From the NCBI RefSeq assembly GCF_016904955.1, contig NZ_JADIKE010000031.1, positions 1 to 64,000 on the forward strand: DNA of 64,000 bases, written 5' to 3'. Shown here piece by piece: positions 52,904-62,262 of this stretch. A model generated the notes under the pieces. The model saw only the letters and a list, made by a program, of their open reading frames with translations. It was not told where the DNA came from and searched no databases. This DNA comes from Dyella flava. GTDB lineage: Bacteria > Pseudomonadota > Gammaproteobacteria > Xanthomonadales > Rhodanobacteraceae. A program made the translations under genes and the position numbers. The stretch's first letter is position 1, and every line of letters starts with the position of its first letter.

Positions 52904-54661
52904 ATGAAGCAACAGCCACCTGCCCCGCCTGCAACGCCTGCCGACACCAACGCAACTTCCAACGACGCTCCCGATTTCAGCCGACGCACGTTCCTGACCG
53001 GACTGGGCGTCGCTGCCGTCGCCGTGGGTGGCGGACTTGGCGCGTGCAGCGGTTCCCAACCTTCCGGCAACGCCACATCGGCGGCCAGCAGCGCAAGCGG
53101 CGCCGAACTGGATCACCTGCTCCGCGAGAAGGTGAAGAACATTGTGGTGATCTTTGCCGAGAACCGCAGCTTCAATAATCTGTTCGGTGATTTCCCGGGC
53201 GTGGAAAAGCCGCTGTCTTCGCTGGGCCCGCAGGACTATCTGCAGCTCGATCGCGATGGCAAGACTGCGCTGCCGCATTTACCGGAAGTGCCGGGTGGCT
53301 GGCTGCTCAGTGATCAGGTGGCCGGTGGCATCACCTACCCGGCCGGCCAGCAATACCAGACCCAACTACCGAACGCACCTTTTGCCTTGAAAGGCCCGAA
53401 GGGCGAACATCTGCCGCTGTCGCTGATCACGCACGATCTGTGGCATGTGTTCTATCAGAACCAGATGCAGATCAACGGTGGCAAGAACAACATGTTCGTC
53501 GCCTGGGCCGACTCCGCCGCCTTCACCATGGGGCATTACGCCAATACCCATTACGACCTGCGCATGTGGGATCTGGCCAGCGAGTTCGTGCTGTGCGACA
53601 ACTTCTTCCAGGGCGCTTTCGGCGGCTCATTTCTCAATCATCAATACCTGATCTCGGCAGCGGTGCCGCGCTACCCCGACGCGGACACCAGCATTGCGCA
53701 ATCGCAGATCGCCGATACGGTCAGCGGTCGGCCGGATGATCCCAACCTCAAGCCCCTGGATCATTCTCCGGCCAGCGCGATGGATGGCATTCCGCGCTTT
53801 GGGCCCAGCGCCTTGACGCCGGTCGAGACGCTTGCCGACGGCAAGAAACTCAGTTACGCGGTCAACACCATGTTCCCGCCGTATGCGCCCACGCCGATCA
53901 AGCTGGGTGCAAATGGTGTGGTGGATTTCACCCAACCTGCCAATGCGATGGCCCTTCCGCCGCAAACCCACGAGCACATCGGCGACAAGCTCGACAAGCG
54001 CGGCGTCGACTGGGCGTGGTACGCGGGCGCTTATCAGGAAACGCTGGATACCCACGGCGCGAACACGTCCAACGGCGTGCCGGTGGTGCCGAATTTTCAG
54101 TATCACCACCAGCCCTTCAACTATTTCAGCAATCTGGCGCCCGGCACCGCGGCACGTGCGAAACGCCTGCGTGACGGCGGACTGGGTGACGACGAAAGCA
54201 GCAATCATTTCCTGGCCGATGCACGCGCCGGCAAATTGCCTGCGGTGACGTTCTACAAGCCGCAAGGCAATCTGAATATGCATGCCGGCTATGCCGACGT
54301 GGCCTCGGGCGATCGTCACATCGTGCATGCGGTCAAGGCATTGCGCAGCAGTCCGCAATGGGAAAACATGATCGTTATCGTCACGGTCGATGAGAACGGC
54401 GGCTGGTGGGACCACGTCGCGCCACCCAAGGGTGATCGCTGGGGGCCGGGTGTGCGCATTCCGGCGCTGGTGATTTCGCCGTTTTCCAAGAAAGGCCATG
54501 TCGACCATACGACGTATGACTCGGCCTCGATCCTGCGCCTGATGACCCGCGTGTTCGATCTGGAAACACTGGACGGCATCCGCGACCGCGACAGTGCGAT
54601 GACCGCCCGCGGGCAAACGCCGATGGGCGATCTGACCAACGCACTGAAGCTTGAAAGCTGA
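52904..54661 (+). CDS. Tat-exported phosphoesterase (acid phosphatase/phospholipase C family)
   Basis: A 585-residue enzyme of PF04185. A Tat signal (SRRTFLTGLGVAAVAVGG) ends in LGAC, a possible lipobox, so it may be a lipoprotein at the membrane. The N-terminal metal-binding segment is VVIFAENRSFNNLFGDFPG; HDLWHVFYQNQMQINGG follows, and TVDENGGWWDHVAPP is the second metal-binding segment. The family includes phosphatidylcholine-specific PLC and Francisella AcpA; length and layout fit an AcpA-like acid phosphatase. Start at ATG 52904; the frame from 52748 lacks a Tat-compatible start. It likely frees phosphate from organic esters outside the cytoplasm. Confidence 0.88.
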   Translation: MKQQPPAPPATPADTNATSNDAPDFSRRTFLTGLGVAAVAVGGGLGACSGSQPSGNATSAASSASGAELDHLLREKVKNIVVIFAENRSFNNLFGDFPGVEKPLSSLGPQDYLQLDRDGKTALPHLPEVPGGWLLSDQVAGGITYPAGQQYQTQLPNAPFALKGPKGEHLPLSLITHDLWHVFYQNQMQINGGKNNMFVAWADSAAFTMGHYANTHYDLRMWDLASEFVLCDNFFQGAFGGSFLNHQYLISAAVPRYPDADTSIAQSQIADTVSGRPDDPNLKPLDHSPASAMDGIPRFGPSALTPVETLADGKKLSYAVNTMFPPYAPTPIKLGANGVVDFTQPANAMALPPQTHEHIGDKLDKRGVDWAWYAGAYQETLDTHGANTSNGVPVVPNFQYHHQPFNYFSNLAPGTAARAKRLRDGGLGDDESSNHFLADARAGKLPAVTFYKPQGNLNMHAGYADVASGDRHIVHAVKALRSSPQWENMIVIVTVDENGGWWDHVAPPKGDRWGPGVRIPALVISPFSKKGHVDHTTYDSASILRLMTRVFDLETLDGIRDRDSAMTARGQTPMGDLTNALKLES

Positions 54662-54672
54662 TGTGCTGCTGC

Positions 54673-54705
54673 GCAAACCCTTCTCGGTGCAAGAGAAGGG
54701 TTTGC
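54673..54705. terminator. Hairpin between convergent phosphatase and protease genes
   Basis: A perfect 13-bp stem GCAAACCCTTCTC / GAGAAGGGTTTGC with a 7-base loop lies between the two stops. T-runs on either side are weak, so a bidirectional terminator is likely but not certain. Confidence 0.75.
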
Positions 54706-54714
54706 TTGCAGCAC

Positions 54715-56445
54715 TTACTTGGTGCCGACCAGGGCAGAGATAAACGCCGGCCCCACTGGGCTGCCCCATCCCGTCACCAGATCATAGCCCGCCACGGCCT
54801 TGAAGCCGCCGTTGCTGCCGCTGGTGATGTCGTGGAAGTAGCTGTGGTAGTTCGAACCCACGCCAAAGTTGTACAGCGCCGTGTTGAGAAAGCCGATGTT
54901 GCCGACGCCATCTGCCGCGGCCTGCTGATTGGCCAGGGCAATCACACCGGCCAGGCGCGGTGCGGCGTAGCTGGTGCCGCCCACATCGGTTTCAAGCTGG
55001 CCGTTGCTGTAGGTCGGATTGTCGAAATTGCCTTCGAGCGCGATATCCGGATCGTTGCGATATTGGGTCGAGCCCTTGTTGCTGCTGTTGATCACGCCGG
55101 CCAGTTGCTGATAGCTGGGAATCGAATAACCTGCCGACGACAGATAGCCACCGCTGCTATCGGACCACGCCGTTTCCGACTCCCATGATCCACCTGGGCC
55201 ACTGGTGGTGAGATCGGTCGCACCCACATCGGTGATGTACGGATCCAGCGACGGCGGCGCCCAGTTGCTGGTGGTGTACGAACCGGCATCACCACTGGCG
55301 TTGACGAAGGTCTGACCCTGCGCCTGAAACTCCTTGTAGATGGAATCGTCGCTGCTGCCGAAGTCGCCGCCGCCCCAGGAGCTGGAAATCACCGACGCGG
55401 TGTCGTCGCTGGCCATCTGGTTAAGAATGTCGCCCGCACTGCTGCCTTCGTAGAAAAGAATCTGCGTCAGGCCGGGCGCCATGCCGGCGAGATTGGCGAT
55501 ATCAAGAATCTGCTCGCCATCGCTGCACGAACTGGAACCGGTGCTCGGATTGGTGCAGGCGCCGCTAAAGCCATTCACCAGTACATTGTTTACTGCCACG
55601 CCCGGATCGGTGGCGCCGGTGGCCGAGTAATAACCACTCAGATCGCTGGCCTGATAGCCATCGTAGGAGAAGATCGCCGCCGTCTGGCCGCTGCCGGTTA
55701 GCGAACCGGAGCCGTAATAGGCGGCGCGAATGTCACTGGGCAGGTAGTTGCCGCCTGGACCGGAGCCGGTGGAAGCATGCGCCACCTGCGCCTGCTCCGA
55801 CGCCGGACGATGACGCATGTGCGTGAACGGGCGCACGTAGTTGTCCAGGCCGTTGATATGCAGCAGTTGCACGCCAAGATCCACCGTGGGCTCGCGATCC
55901 GGCGCGAAGAACAAACGGTTCTCGGTCGGATGCTGATACTGGCGCATCGTCACATGCAGCGCGCGATTGATATCGCTCACCTTGCCTTGCACGTCGACAA
56001 TATGGCGATTGGCGGTGGTCGCGGTGATGCTGAGGTTATTGGCCTTGGCCCATGCCACGACCTTGTCGTAGTCGGCCTGGCTCGGCTCGAAACGGGCGGT
56101 GAATTCCTTCGAATTCAGGTAATGGTGATAGAACGGACTGCCCGGATCGTAGAGTTGCGCGATCAGGCTATCCAGTTCGCTCTCATTGCGCAGCGGTAGC
56201 ACCAGCCCAAGCTTGAGTTGCTTGTTGGCATCCAGGGCCTGCGCACTGATGGCCTGTCCGGTACGAACCGCGACCGGTACGTGGTCCTGCATCTGCAAAG
56301 AAAAAGCGCCGGTGCCGGCGCTCGCATAACTGGCTGGTGCTCCCACCGCCAGGGCCCCGGCAATCAACAGCGCCGGCAAAGTGCGCTTGAAGCGCGACAG
56401 CTTGCTTACCGAAGACAACTTGGTAACAGAAGACGACACATGCAT
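54715..56445 (-). CDS. Sedolisin-type serine-carboxyl peptidase (S53)
   Basis: A 576-residue secreted protease. After a signal peptide (ALLIAGALAVGAPASYA) comes a pro-kumamolisin prodomain (about 55-190: SPFYHHYLNSKEFTARFEP). The catalytic domain has the Glu of CSDGEQILDIANL, the oxyanion Asp in VNASGDAGSY, the nucleophile Ser in GGTSYAAPRL, and the calcium-site ending DLVTGWGSPVG. S53 enzymes are active at acid pH and need prodomain removal. GGGAG lies upstream of the ATG. It converges with the acid phosphatase gene; both would be secreted in acid soil or during nutrient search, which is inference. Confidence 0.93.
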   Translation of the reverse strand: MHVSSSVTKLSSVSKLSRFKRTLPALLIAGALAVGAPASYASAGTGAFSLQMQDHVPVAVRTGQAISAQALDANKQLKLGLVLPLRNESELDSLIAQLYDPGSPFYHHYLNSKEFTARFEPSQADYDKVVAWAKANNLSITATTANRHIVDVQGKVSDINRALHVTMRQYQHPTENRLFFAPDREPTVDLGVQLLHINGLDNYVRPFTHMRHRPASEQAQVAHASTGSGPGGNYLPSDIRAAYYGSGSLTGSGQTAAIFSYDGYQASDLSGYYSATGATDPGVAVNNVLVNGFSGACTNPSTGSSSCSDGEQILDIANLAGMAPGLTQILFYEGSSAGDILNQMASDDTASVISSSWGGGDFGSSDDSIYKEFQAQGQTFVNASGDAGSYTTSNWAPPSLDPYITDVGATDLTTSGPGGSWESETAWSDSSGGYLSSAGYSIPSYQQLAGVINSSNKGSTQYRNDPDIALEGNFDNPTYSNGQLETDVGGTSYAAPRLAGVIALANQQAAADGVGNIGFLNTALYNFGVGSNYHSYFHDITSGSNGGFKAVAGYDLVTGWGSPVGPAFISALVGTK

Positions 56446-56814
56446 GTTGCAATCTCCCTAAATAATTCGAGCAATGTGAGGCACGAACAGGCTTCAATGA
56501 CCATGCCAGGCCGGTGACGATGTGCTTTTCCGTGCCGTAAGGTTGAATCCCCTGTATTTCGTTTCCGGCTGCCCCGTTTGCATGGCCCGCAACTTATACC
56601 GAAGGGGTACGTGAAATTTGGATGATGCAAAAACCCCTTGTTTTGCAGGCTTTCGGCGCACTGACGAGATTTGCGCTAACGTAAGCGCCGCGTAAGTTGC
56701 GCCGCGCATATACGCACACTTCACACCTGCCGTAATAAAGCAGCTTGCTTGTTTTGCATTTGATGTTCGATCTACACGCCCGCCACATCCACAGCCAAGA
56801 CGGTGCCTTGATCC
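56446..56814. promoter_or_regulatory. Divergent intergenic region, no gene
   Basis: The 369 bases between the sedolisin and TPR-sulfotransferase starts hold only short frames in conflicting phases, more AT-rich than neighbours. Both promoters must lie here; I cannot assign boxes. Confidence 0.45.
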
Positions 56815-58827
56815 ATGTCACAGAACGCCCTGCCCAACCCGGATAGCGCTCCCGACAAGCGGGATATCGAAGCGCTGGTCGGCCTGATCAAGCAGAAGCA
56901 GCACGTCCAGGCCGAAGCCTTGGCACGCCAGCTGGTCGAACAGCATCCGTCGCACGGTGCGGCCTGGCAGGCACTCGGCGCATCGCTACGGTCGCAGGGG
57001 CGCATCGCCGAAGCCGTCGATGCACAACGGCATGCCGTCGCGCTGTTGCCGTGGGATGCGATGGGACATTACGTGCTGGGCGAAAGCCTGATGAGCATGC
57101 AGCAACTGGCCAAGGCGGCGGAAAGCTTTCACTGCGCGCGTACGATCAAGCCGGATTTTGTCGATGCACACTTCAAGCTCGGCAATGCGCTTGCCATGCA
57201 GAATCGCTTCGCGGAGGCGATCGAGGCCTATCGCCAGGTGCTTGCACTTCGCCCGCAATTCAGCGAAGCCCACGCCAATCTCGGCTTTACCCAGATGAGC
57301 GCCGGCGACTACGCCGACGCCGAGACGCACCTGCGCGAAGCCTTGCGCGCGCATCCGAACAGCGCGCCGATTCATAACGCCATAGGTGTGGTGCTGTACG
57401 GTCAGGCGCGCATGGCAGAGGCGGCGCAGAGTTTCCGTCGCGTCACCATGCTGCTGCCGAACGACGCCGAAGCGCATGCCAACCTCGGTAACGCCTTGCG
57501 CGAGATGGCCTCCTACCCCGAGGCCGAAGCCAGCTATCACCGTGCGATCGCGTTGAATGAGCGGTACGCCAGAGCACATTTCGACCTCGCCGGCCTGTTG
57601 TATATGCAGGAACGCTTTGTCGACGCCGAGCAGAGCTATCGCCGCGCATTGGAACTCAAGCCCGACTACGTCGAAGCCTGCAATAACCTTGGGCGCAGCA
57701 TCCGTCGGCAGGGACGGCTTGACGAAGCGCGCGAATGCTTCGATGTGGCGATGACCATCGATCCGGACACCATCGAAACCTATTTCAACCTGGCCTCGCT
57801 GCGCACGTTCACCACGGAACATCCCGAACCGGAGCGGCTCGAAAAACTGGCGCACAAGCTACCGTCGCTCAATGAAAACTCGCGCATCCGTTATTGGTTC
57901 GCATTGGGCAAGATGCGCGAAGACCTGGGCCGTTACGAGGGCGCGTTTTTCGCCTATGCCGAGGGCAATCGCCTCAAGCACGCGCAAATCTCACCCGACG
58001 AGACCGGAAAAATTGCCTTGATCGACAACGTGCGCGCGGTCTTCGACGAACGATTCTTCGCCAGCCGGTCGGTGTCCGGGATATTGAATCGGACACCGGT
58101 GTTTATCGTGGGCATGCCACGCTCCGGAACCTCGCTGATCGAGCAGATTCTTTCCACCCATCCGGATGTGCACGGCGCGGGCGAACTGTCCGAGCTGGAA
58201 AACGTCGTGTTCGCGCTGGCCACCGGAAGCGGAAAGCCGGCGGAGTGCTATCCGGACGTGGCGGCAAGCCTTTCAACCGAAGCGCTGCTGCGACTGGGCG
58301 ATACCTATATCGACCGCGTGTGGAAACTGGCGCCGCAAGCGACGCACATCACCGACAAGATGATGTCCAATTTCGCGCACGTCGGCATGATCCGGGTGAT
58401 GTTTCCGAACGCGAAAATCATCCATGCGATGCGCGACCCGATGGATTCGTGCTTCTCTTGTTATGCCACGCTGTTCGCCAAGAACAATCTTGAATTCGCC
58501 TACGACCTGGCCGGCCTTGGCCGGTATTACCGGCGCTATATCGAGCTGATGCGGCATTGGCAGCGCGTATTGCCCGCGGACTCGATACTCGAACTGCGTT
58601 ACGAAGACATGGTGGCGGACACCGAAGGACAGGCACGCCGATTGCTCGATTACCTCGGCCTGCCCTGGGATCCGCGCTGCCTGAACTTCCATGAGAACAA
58701 GCGCGTGGTCAGGACCGCCAGCGCGGCGCAGGTGCGCCGACCGGTATACAAGTCTTCGGTAGCGCGCTGGAGGCATTTCGAGCCGCAGTTGGCGACCTTG
58801 CTGGAAGCGGTGAAGGATTATCGCTAG
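56815..58827 (+). CDS. TPR-repeat sulfotransferase
   Basis: A 670-residue protein. About nine TPR repeats run from residue 15 to 330 (for example HANLGFTQMSAGDYADAETH and HANLGNALREMASYPEAEAS). The C-terminal half is a Sulfotransfer_3 domain: the 5'-phosphosulfate loop VFIVGMPRSGTSLIEQILS (429-447), and the 3'-phosphate motif near AMRDPMDSCFS. It should transfer sulfate from PAPS to a protein or glycan held by the TPR scaffold, which resembles peptide sulfotransferases. No signal peptide. The ribosome site is weak (CTTGATCC). No PAPS-making genes are nearby. Confidence 0.88.
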   Translation: MSQNALPNPDSAPDKRDIEALVGLIKQKQHVQAEALARQLVEQHPSHGAAWQALGASLRSQGRIAEAVDAQRHAVALLPWDAMGHYVLGESLMSMQQLAKAAESFHCARTIKPDFVDAHFKLGNALAMQNRFAEAIEAYRQVLALRPQFSEAHANLGFTQMSAGDYADAETHLREALRAHPNSAPIHNAIGVVLYGQARMAEAAQSFRRVTMLLPNDAEAHANLGNALREMASYPEAEASYHRAIALNERYARAHFDLAGLLYMQERFVDAEQSYRRALELKPDYVEACNNLGRSIRRQGRLDEARECFDVAMTIDPDTIETYFNLASLRTFTTEHPEPERLEKLAHKLPSLNENSRIRYWFALGKMREDLGRYEGAFFAYAEGNRLKHAQISPDETGKIALIDNVRAVFDERFFASRSVSGILNRTPVFIVGMPRSGTSLIEQILSTHPDVHGAGELSELENVVFALATGSGKPAECYPDVAASLSTEALLRLGDTYIDRVWKLAPQATHITDKMMSNFAHVGMIRVMFPNAKIIHAMRDPMDSCFSCYATLFAKNNLEFAYDLAGLGRYYRRYIELMRHWQRVLPADSILELRYEDMVADTEGQARRLLDYLGLPWDPRCLNFHENKRVVRTASAAQVRRPVYKSSVARWRHFEPQLATLLEAVKDYR

Positions 58828-58867
58828 CGCTCCATAAAAGTCATCCGCAACGTTTCAAGCCACCTCA

Positions 58868-58993
58868 CCGTCGCCCCGGCGTACGCGGGGAGGGCACCAT
58901 GGATGTGCCCGGCATTGAGGAGCGAGGAAGGCCGGGGCCCAGCGTCTTTGCTACATCCAAGTCACCAGGCCCCGGCCTTCGCCGGGGCGACGG
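58868..58993. repeat. GC-rich inverted repeat
   Basis: CCGTCGCCCCGGCG at the left end matches the complement of CGCCGGGGCGACGG at the right, with an inner ATGGATGTGCCC block between. Hairpins of this kind are common intergenic repeats in Xanthomonadales. It follows the sulfotransferase stop by 40 bases. Confidence 0.7.
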
Positions 58994-59019
58994 ACAAAAA
59001 CATGGGGATACCTCGGGCT

Positions 59020-59475
59020 TCACGTCCTTTTGCTTTTACGCGCCTTCACTTGAGCGGCGGCTGCAGCTTTCTTCTTCAATTTGCTTTGGTTGTATTCAAT
59101 CGCCGCACGAACGAGATTTTTCAGCGCACGCTTGTCGACCTTGTCGCCCTCGAAAAAATCGATAGCGCGTCGCGCATTACCTTCAAAACCGGCATTGAAC
59201 AGCTTGTCAGGATCCGGAATGCTCGCCCCGTAAGCGAAGGTGAGCTTCACCTTGCCTTTGTGGGCATTGGCAACCGCGATCAATCCATCGCGCGACCACA
59301 CCGGGCTACCCATCCATTTCCATTCCTCGATGATTTCCGGATCGGCACTGAGGATCGCCGCACGAACGCTGGCGAACGTTTTGCCACGCCAGTCGGTGAT
59401 ACCGGCAATCAGCTGGTCAATGCGTTCGGATGGATTCATGGGACCTTCGTGCCTCGCCTGTGGATCCGTTTTCAT
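59020..59475 (-). CDS. DUF1801 protein
   Basis: A 151-residue soluble protein of the DUF1801 (YdhG-like) family: WRGKTFASVRAAILSADPEI, EEWKWMGSPVWSRDGLI and VKLTFAYGASIPDP, then a Lys-rich tail (KLKKKAAAAAQVKARKSKRT). The family's function is not known. It starts 17 bases after the SRPBCC stop at ATG 59475; ATG 59439 with GAAGG upstream is the other choice. It is the third gene of the ArsR-SRPBCC operon, as is common for this family. Confidence 0.88.
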   Translation of the reverse strand: MKTDPQARHEGPMNPSERIDQLIAGITDWRGKTFASVRAAILSADPEIIEEWKWMGSPVWSRDGLIAVANAHKGKVKLTFAYGASIPDPDKLFNAGFEGNARRAIDFFEGDKVDKRALKNLVRAAIEYNQSKLKKKAAAAAQVKARKSKRT

Positions 59476-59491
59476 GCGCCAGGCATCGAAT

Positions 59492-59902
59492 TCAATCCAC
59501 CCGCGCCAAGACCTGCTCCAGCGCCGCAAAGAACCGCTGCCAGCCGCCCTGCGCGCCATGGTAAGCCTGCTGCTGATCCGGCCGGAATCCCGACTGCTCC
59601 ATGCGCAAATGCGTGCCTGTGTGCGTCGGCGTGAGCGTCCAGACAATCACGCTCTCCAGGCCATAGGCCGCCCAGGTGTAAGACAGCGTTTTGTTCGGCT
59701 CGACAACCAGCACCTGACCATCGACTGCGCCCCAGTCGGCGCTGAATTTGAACCGATGATCCACCAACGGCTTGAAGTCATTCTTCATCAGCCACTCCTG
59801 GATCAGGTGCGGCTGGGTCAGCGCGCGCCAGATTTTTTCAGGCGGAAAAGGCAGGTCGCGTTCGACAATGACGGAAAGCGTTTCGGTCGCGGGATTGTTC
59901 AT
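59492..59902 (-). CDS. SRPBCC/AHSA1-type ligand-binding protein
   Basis: A 136-residue member of the AHSA1 branch of the START-like SRPBCC fold: the opening VIVERDLPFPPEKIWRAL, the basic DFKPLVDHRF loop, and the ending GGWQRFFAALEQVL helix that covers the cavity. These proteins bind small hydrophobic ligands; their ligand is generally not known. The ATG overlaps the upstream regulator's stop (ATGA, 59899-59902), so the two are translationally coupled, a widespread ArsR-SRPBCC pair. Confidence 0.92.
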   Translation of the reverse strand: MNNPATETLSVIVERDLPFPPEKIWRALTQPHLIQEWLMKNDFKPLVDHRFKFSADWGAVDGQVLVVEPNKTLSYTWAAYGLESVIVWTLTPTHTGTHLRMEQSGFRPDQQQAYHGAQGGWQRFFAALEQVLARVD

Positions 59903-60222
59903 TGGTCCATCCTTTTGAGCAGATCTTCGAGATGATCGAACCGGCTTTGCCAGAAACTGGCCATCTGGCTGGTCCAGTCGACCAGTGGCGCCAGCGCGCC
60001 GAGCTGTGCGCTGTAGTGGGTCTGGCGACCGGCATGACGATCGCGCACCAGCCCGGCCTGTTTCAGAACCCCGAGATGCTTGGACACCGCCGGTTGCGAT
60101 ATGCCGGCCCGCGCGGTCAGCGCGCCGACCGTCTGCTCACCTTCGCGGCACAGCCGCTCGAAGATGACCCGCCGGGTCGGATCGGCGAGCGTCCTGAACA
60201 GCACATCGTGGGCGTTCGACAT
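59899..60222 (-). CDS. ArsR-family winged-helix repressor
   Basis: A 107-residue regulator. LADPTRRVIFERLCREGEQT and the recognition-helix segment AGISQPAVSKHLGVLKQAGL mark the ArsR winged helix. It lacks the metal-binding Cys of the arsenic group, as expected for the SRPBCC-linked type, which is thought to respond to the cavity protein's ligand. It leads the ArsR-SRPBCC-DUF1801 operon and likely represses its own promoter in the 60223-60292 gap. Confidence 0.92.
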   Translation of the reverse strand: MSNAHDVLFRTLADPTRRVIFERLCREGEQTVGALTARAGISQPAVSKHLGVLKQAGLVRDRHAGRQTHYSAQLGALAPLVDWTSQMASFWQSRFDHLEDLLKRMDQ

Positions 60223-60292
60223 CGGGGATCGATAACCTGCTGGTGATGCGTCAACATATTACTCATTGGTTATGAGTCATGCAAGAAGACGC

Positions 60293-60322
60293 AAAAAAGG
60301 CACCAATCCACGACTGGCGCCT
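60293..60322 (-). terminator. Terminator downstream of the DUF1080 gene
   Basis: On the minus strand the stem AGGCGCCA / TGGTGCCT (one G-T pair), loop of nine, is followed by six T. It ends transcription of the DUF1080 gene before the ArsR operon. Confidence 0.85.
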
Positions 60323-60351
60323 CGCATTCAACATATCCTGTGGGTTATGCA

Positions 60352-61137
60352 TCACGCATGATCATGCGTATTTTTGCGACCGGCCTGAAGCTGCCGCAAC
60401 TTGATGTTTCTAAACCAGATACGTATTGGCAATTGGCCTTTGTCTTCGGTGCCCTGCAAGGAAATATGGCCGGTGTGAAACGTGCCGAAATCCGGCCACT
60501 GGGTAAACTTGGTGTGCGCGATCAGCTTTCGCCACTCATCATTCCAGAAATAAGTGTCGACCACCTTGTGACCGTTCTGGAAAAACTGGATATGCCCGTG
60601 ATCGGCGATGATCTCGAACTGGTTCCAGTTGCCGGCTTCGTGCACGCGCTCGACGTCCGATGAAATGAGATCGAACAGATCGCCGGAACGCTCGTAAAGC
60701 ACCTGGCTGTCGGGCTGGGTGCAGACCAGATCGGCGATCTGCATTTCCGGTCCGATTTCGTAGGTCTCCGAATACTTGGGCGATTCGTGCACATAGAACA
60801 TCACGCCGCTGTCCGCACACGGCGTCATCTTCCACTCCAGCTTCAGATCGAAATTGCTGTATTCGGCGTTGGTGACCAGGTCGGCGAAATCTTTTTCGTC
60901 GCCCGTGCGGGAGCGCTCGAGCATGATCGCGCCGTTATCGACCTTCCAATCCTTGGCCGGCGCGCTCTGCAGGTATGAGTGCCAGCCGTCGAGGTTCTTG
61001 CCGTTGAACAGCAGTTGCCAGCCTTGCGCTTTTTCCTGCGGCGTGAGCGTATTGGCTTGCTGGGCAGCAGCGATGGAAGGCGCAAGACAAGCCACGAAAA
61101 CGGCGGTGATCGCAGCCAGGGATGGCGGTTTGAACAT
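60352..61137 (-). CDS. DUF1080 (3-keto-disaccharide hydrolase-like) exported protein
   Basis: A 261-residue protein with a signal peptide (ITAVFVACLAPSIAAAQQ) and one PF06439 domain: GWQLLFNGKNLDGWHSYL, LEWKMTPCADSGVMFY and the ending RIWFRNIKLRQLQ. The fold is a concanavalin-like jelly roll; some members hydrolyse 3-keto-disaccharides, but many are uncharacterised. Start at ATG 61137; a TTG at 61155 extends the frame. No sugar-uptake genes are nearby. Confidence 0.88.
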   Translation of the reverse strand: MFKPPSLAAITAVFVACLAPSIAAAQQANTLTPQEKAQGWQLLFNGKNLDGWHSYLQSAPAKDWKVDNGAIMLERSRTGDEKDFADLVTNAEYSNFDLKLEWKMTPCADSGVMFYVHESPKYSETYEIGPEMQIADLVCTQPDSQVLYERSGDLFDLISSDVERVHEAGNWNQFEIIADHGHIQFFQNGHKVVDTYFWNDEWRKLIAHTKFTQWPDFGTFHTGHISLQGTEDKGQLPIRIWFRNIKLRQLQAGRKNTHDHA

Positions 61138-61173
61138 GGCTATGCTCTTTGGCAAAGGTCGGATACGTGTGCT

Positions 61174-61374
61174 CTAGCGTAAAAATTCGGACAAAGTGCT
61201 AAACGGCACCGCGCTGTCGGCAAAGCCATGACGGTGATGTTGACCGCCGGCCAAAGGATCCGGCGCAGCATCCTGCGGTGTCGTGACTGCACTCGCCAAC
61301 ATCGACATGAAGGCGCAAAAAAGCACGAGATACAGTTTGAACTTGAGCCCCTGGTACTGCCGCGAAAAATCCAT
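61174..61374 (-). CDS. Small hypothetical membrane or exported peptide
   Basis: A 66-residue frame starting MDFSRQYQGLKFKLY, with one hydrophobic segment (LVLFCAFMSMLASAV) and a polar, His-containing tail. It ends 37 bases before the DUF1080 start on the same strand. No family is recognised and no clear ribosome site is seen, so it may be chance. Confidence 0.3.
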   Translation of the reverse strand: MDFSRQYQGLKFKLYLVLFCAFMSMLASAVTTPQDAAPDPLAGGQHHRHGFADSAVPFSTLSEFLR

Positions 61375-61573
61375 GCACTTCAACGCTCTATGACTTAAAA
61401 GAAGAAAAAGCCTGTTTATATCGATCTAAATTGCGAGACAAAAAAATTTGCCGCACTGCCAAGCGAATAAATACACAAGCATCGTGCATGGCACAAGCAT
61501 GCCTTTCAGCACGGCATGCTGATACTGGCGCAATTCACCGGAATGACGAGCTGAGGCGAGGCGTGTCTCGACG

Positions 61574-62173
61574 TCAGCGTGCTCTTTTAAGCGCAGCCGC
61601 ATCCACGCAAGGCATCACCACACGCTTGAACACACTGTTGTCCACCGGCCAACGGAATTCCGCCGTCATCGGCGCGCCAGCTTTTGCCGCAGGTACCAGC
61701 ACACGCAAGGATTGGCCCCGCACCGTGTCAGCTGTCCACGGAAGCACTTGCGCCGTCGTTGGCCGGAAAGCAAATACAAACGGTGTGCCGGTATCAAAAG
61801 AACCGCCGTCACCGTAGAAGCCGCTTACGCGCAGTTGAACGCCCCGCGCTTTGCCGCTGATCACTGTTACCGGTCCATTCGTGGTGGCATCCGGTCCTTC
61901 ATAAGGATCGGTATCGAATCCCAATGCCTGCGCACCAACCGCAAGTTCGACACCGATGCCGGCACCATCGGGCCGGCAACTGAAGGCCAGCGTGGCGCCT
62001 GACTGGAAATGCTGGTAGCTGGCGACGCCGGCGATGCGTGCGGTCAACAGCGGTGCCGCGGGCACGGGTTTTTCCAGCAGCCAGATGTTGTAGTCGTTCT
62101 CCGGTATGGCGCGTTGCGCCATGGCACAAGCAGGCAACAGGCACAGCACCAGCGCGGTTTTTCGCCGATCCAT
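61574..62173 (-). CDS. Hypothetical exported protein
   Basis: A 199-residue protein with a short signal peptide (LVLCLLPACAMAQ). The rest is a beta-rich domain with two Cys (FSCRPDGAG and VVMPCVDAA). The layout (W-x-LEKPVPA, then ATLAFSCRPDGAGIGVEL) distantly recalls TagO/VasI proteins linked to type VI secretion, but no secretion genes are in the window, so this is weak. The AI-2E-type permease is upstream by 90 bases on the same strand. Confidence 0.6.
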   Translation of the reverse strand: MDRRKTALVLCLLPACAMAQRAIPENDYNIWLLEKPVPAAPLLTARIAGVASYQHFQSGATLAFSCRPDGAGIGVELAVGAQALGFDTDPYEGPDATTNGPVTVISGKARGVQLRVSGFYGDGGSFDTGTPFVFAFRPTTAQVLPWTADTVRGQSLRVLVPAAKAGAPMTAEFRWPVDNSVFKRVVMPCVDAAALKRAR

Positions 62174-62262
62174 TGTGACTCCCCTCCCCTAGCGAACCGC
62201 AACAAAGCACCAGACTCGTTGGCGCCCGAATCATCCATGAACAGGGACGGACGGCCAACGGT

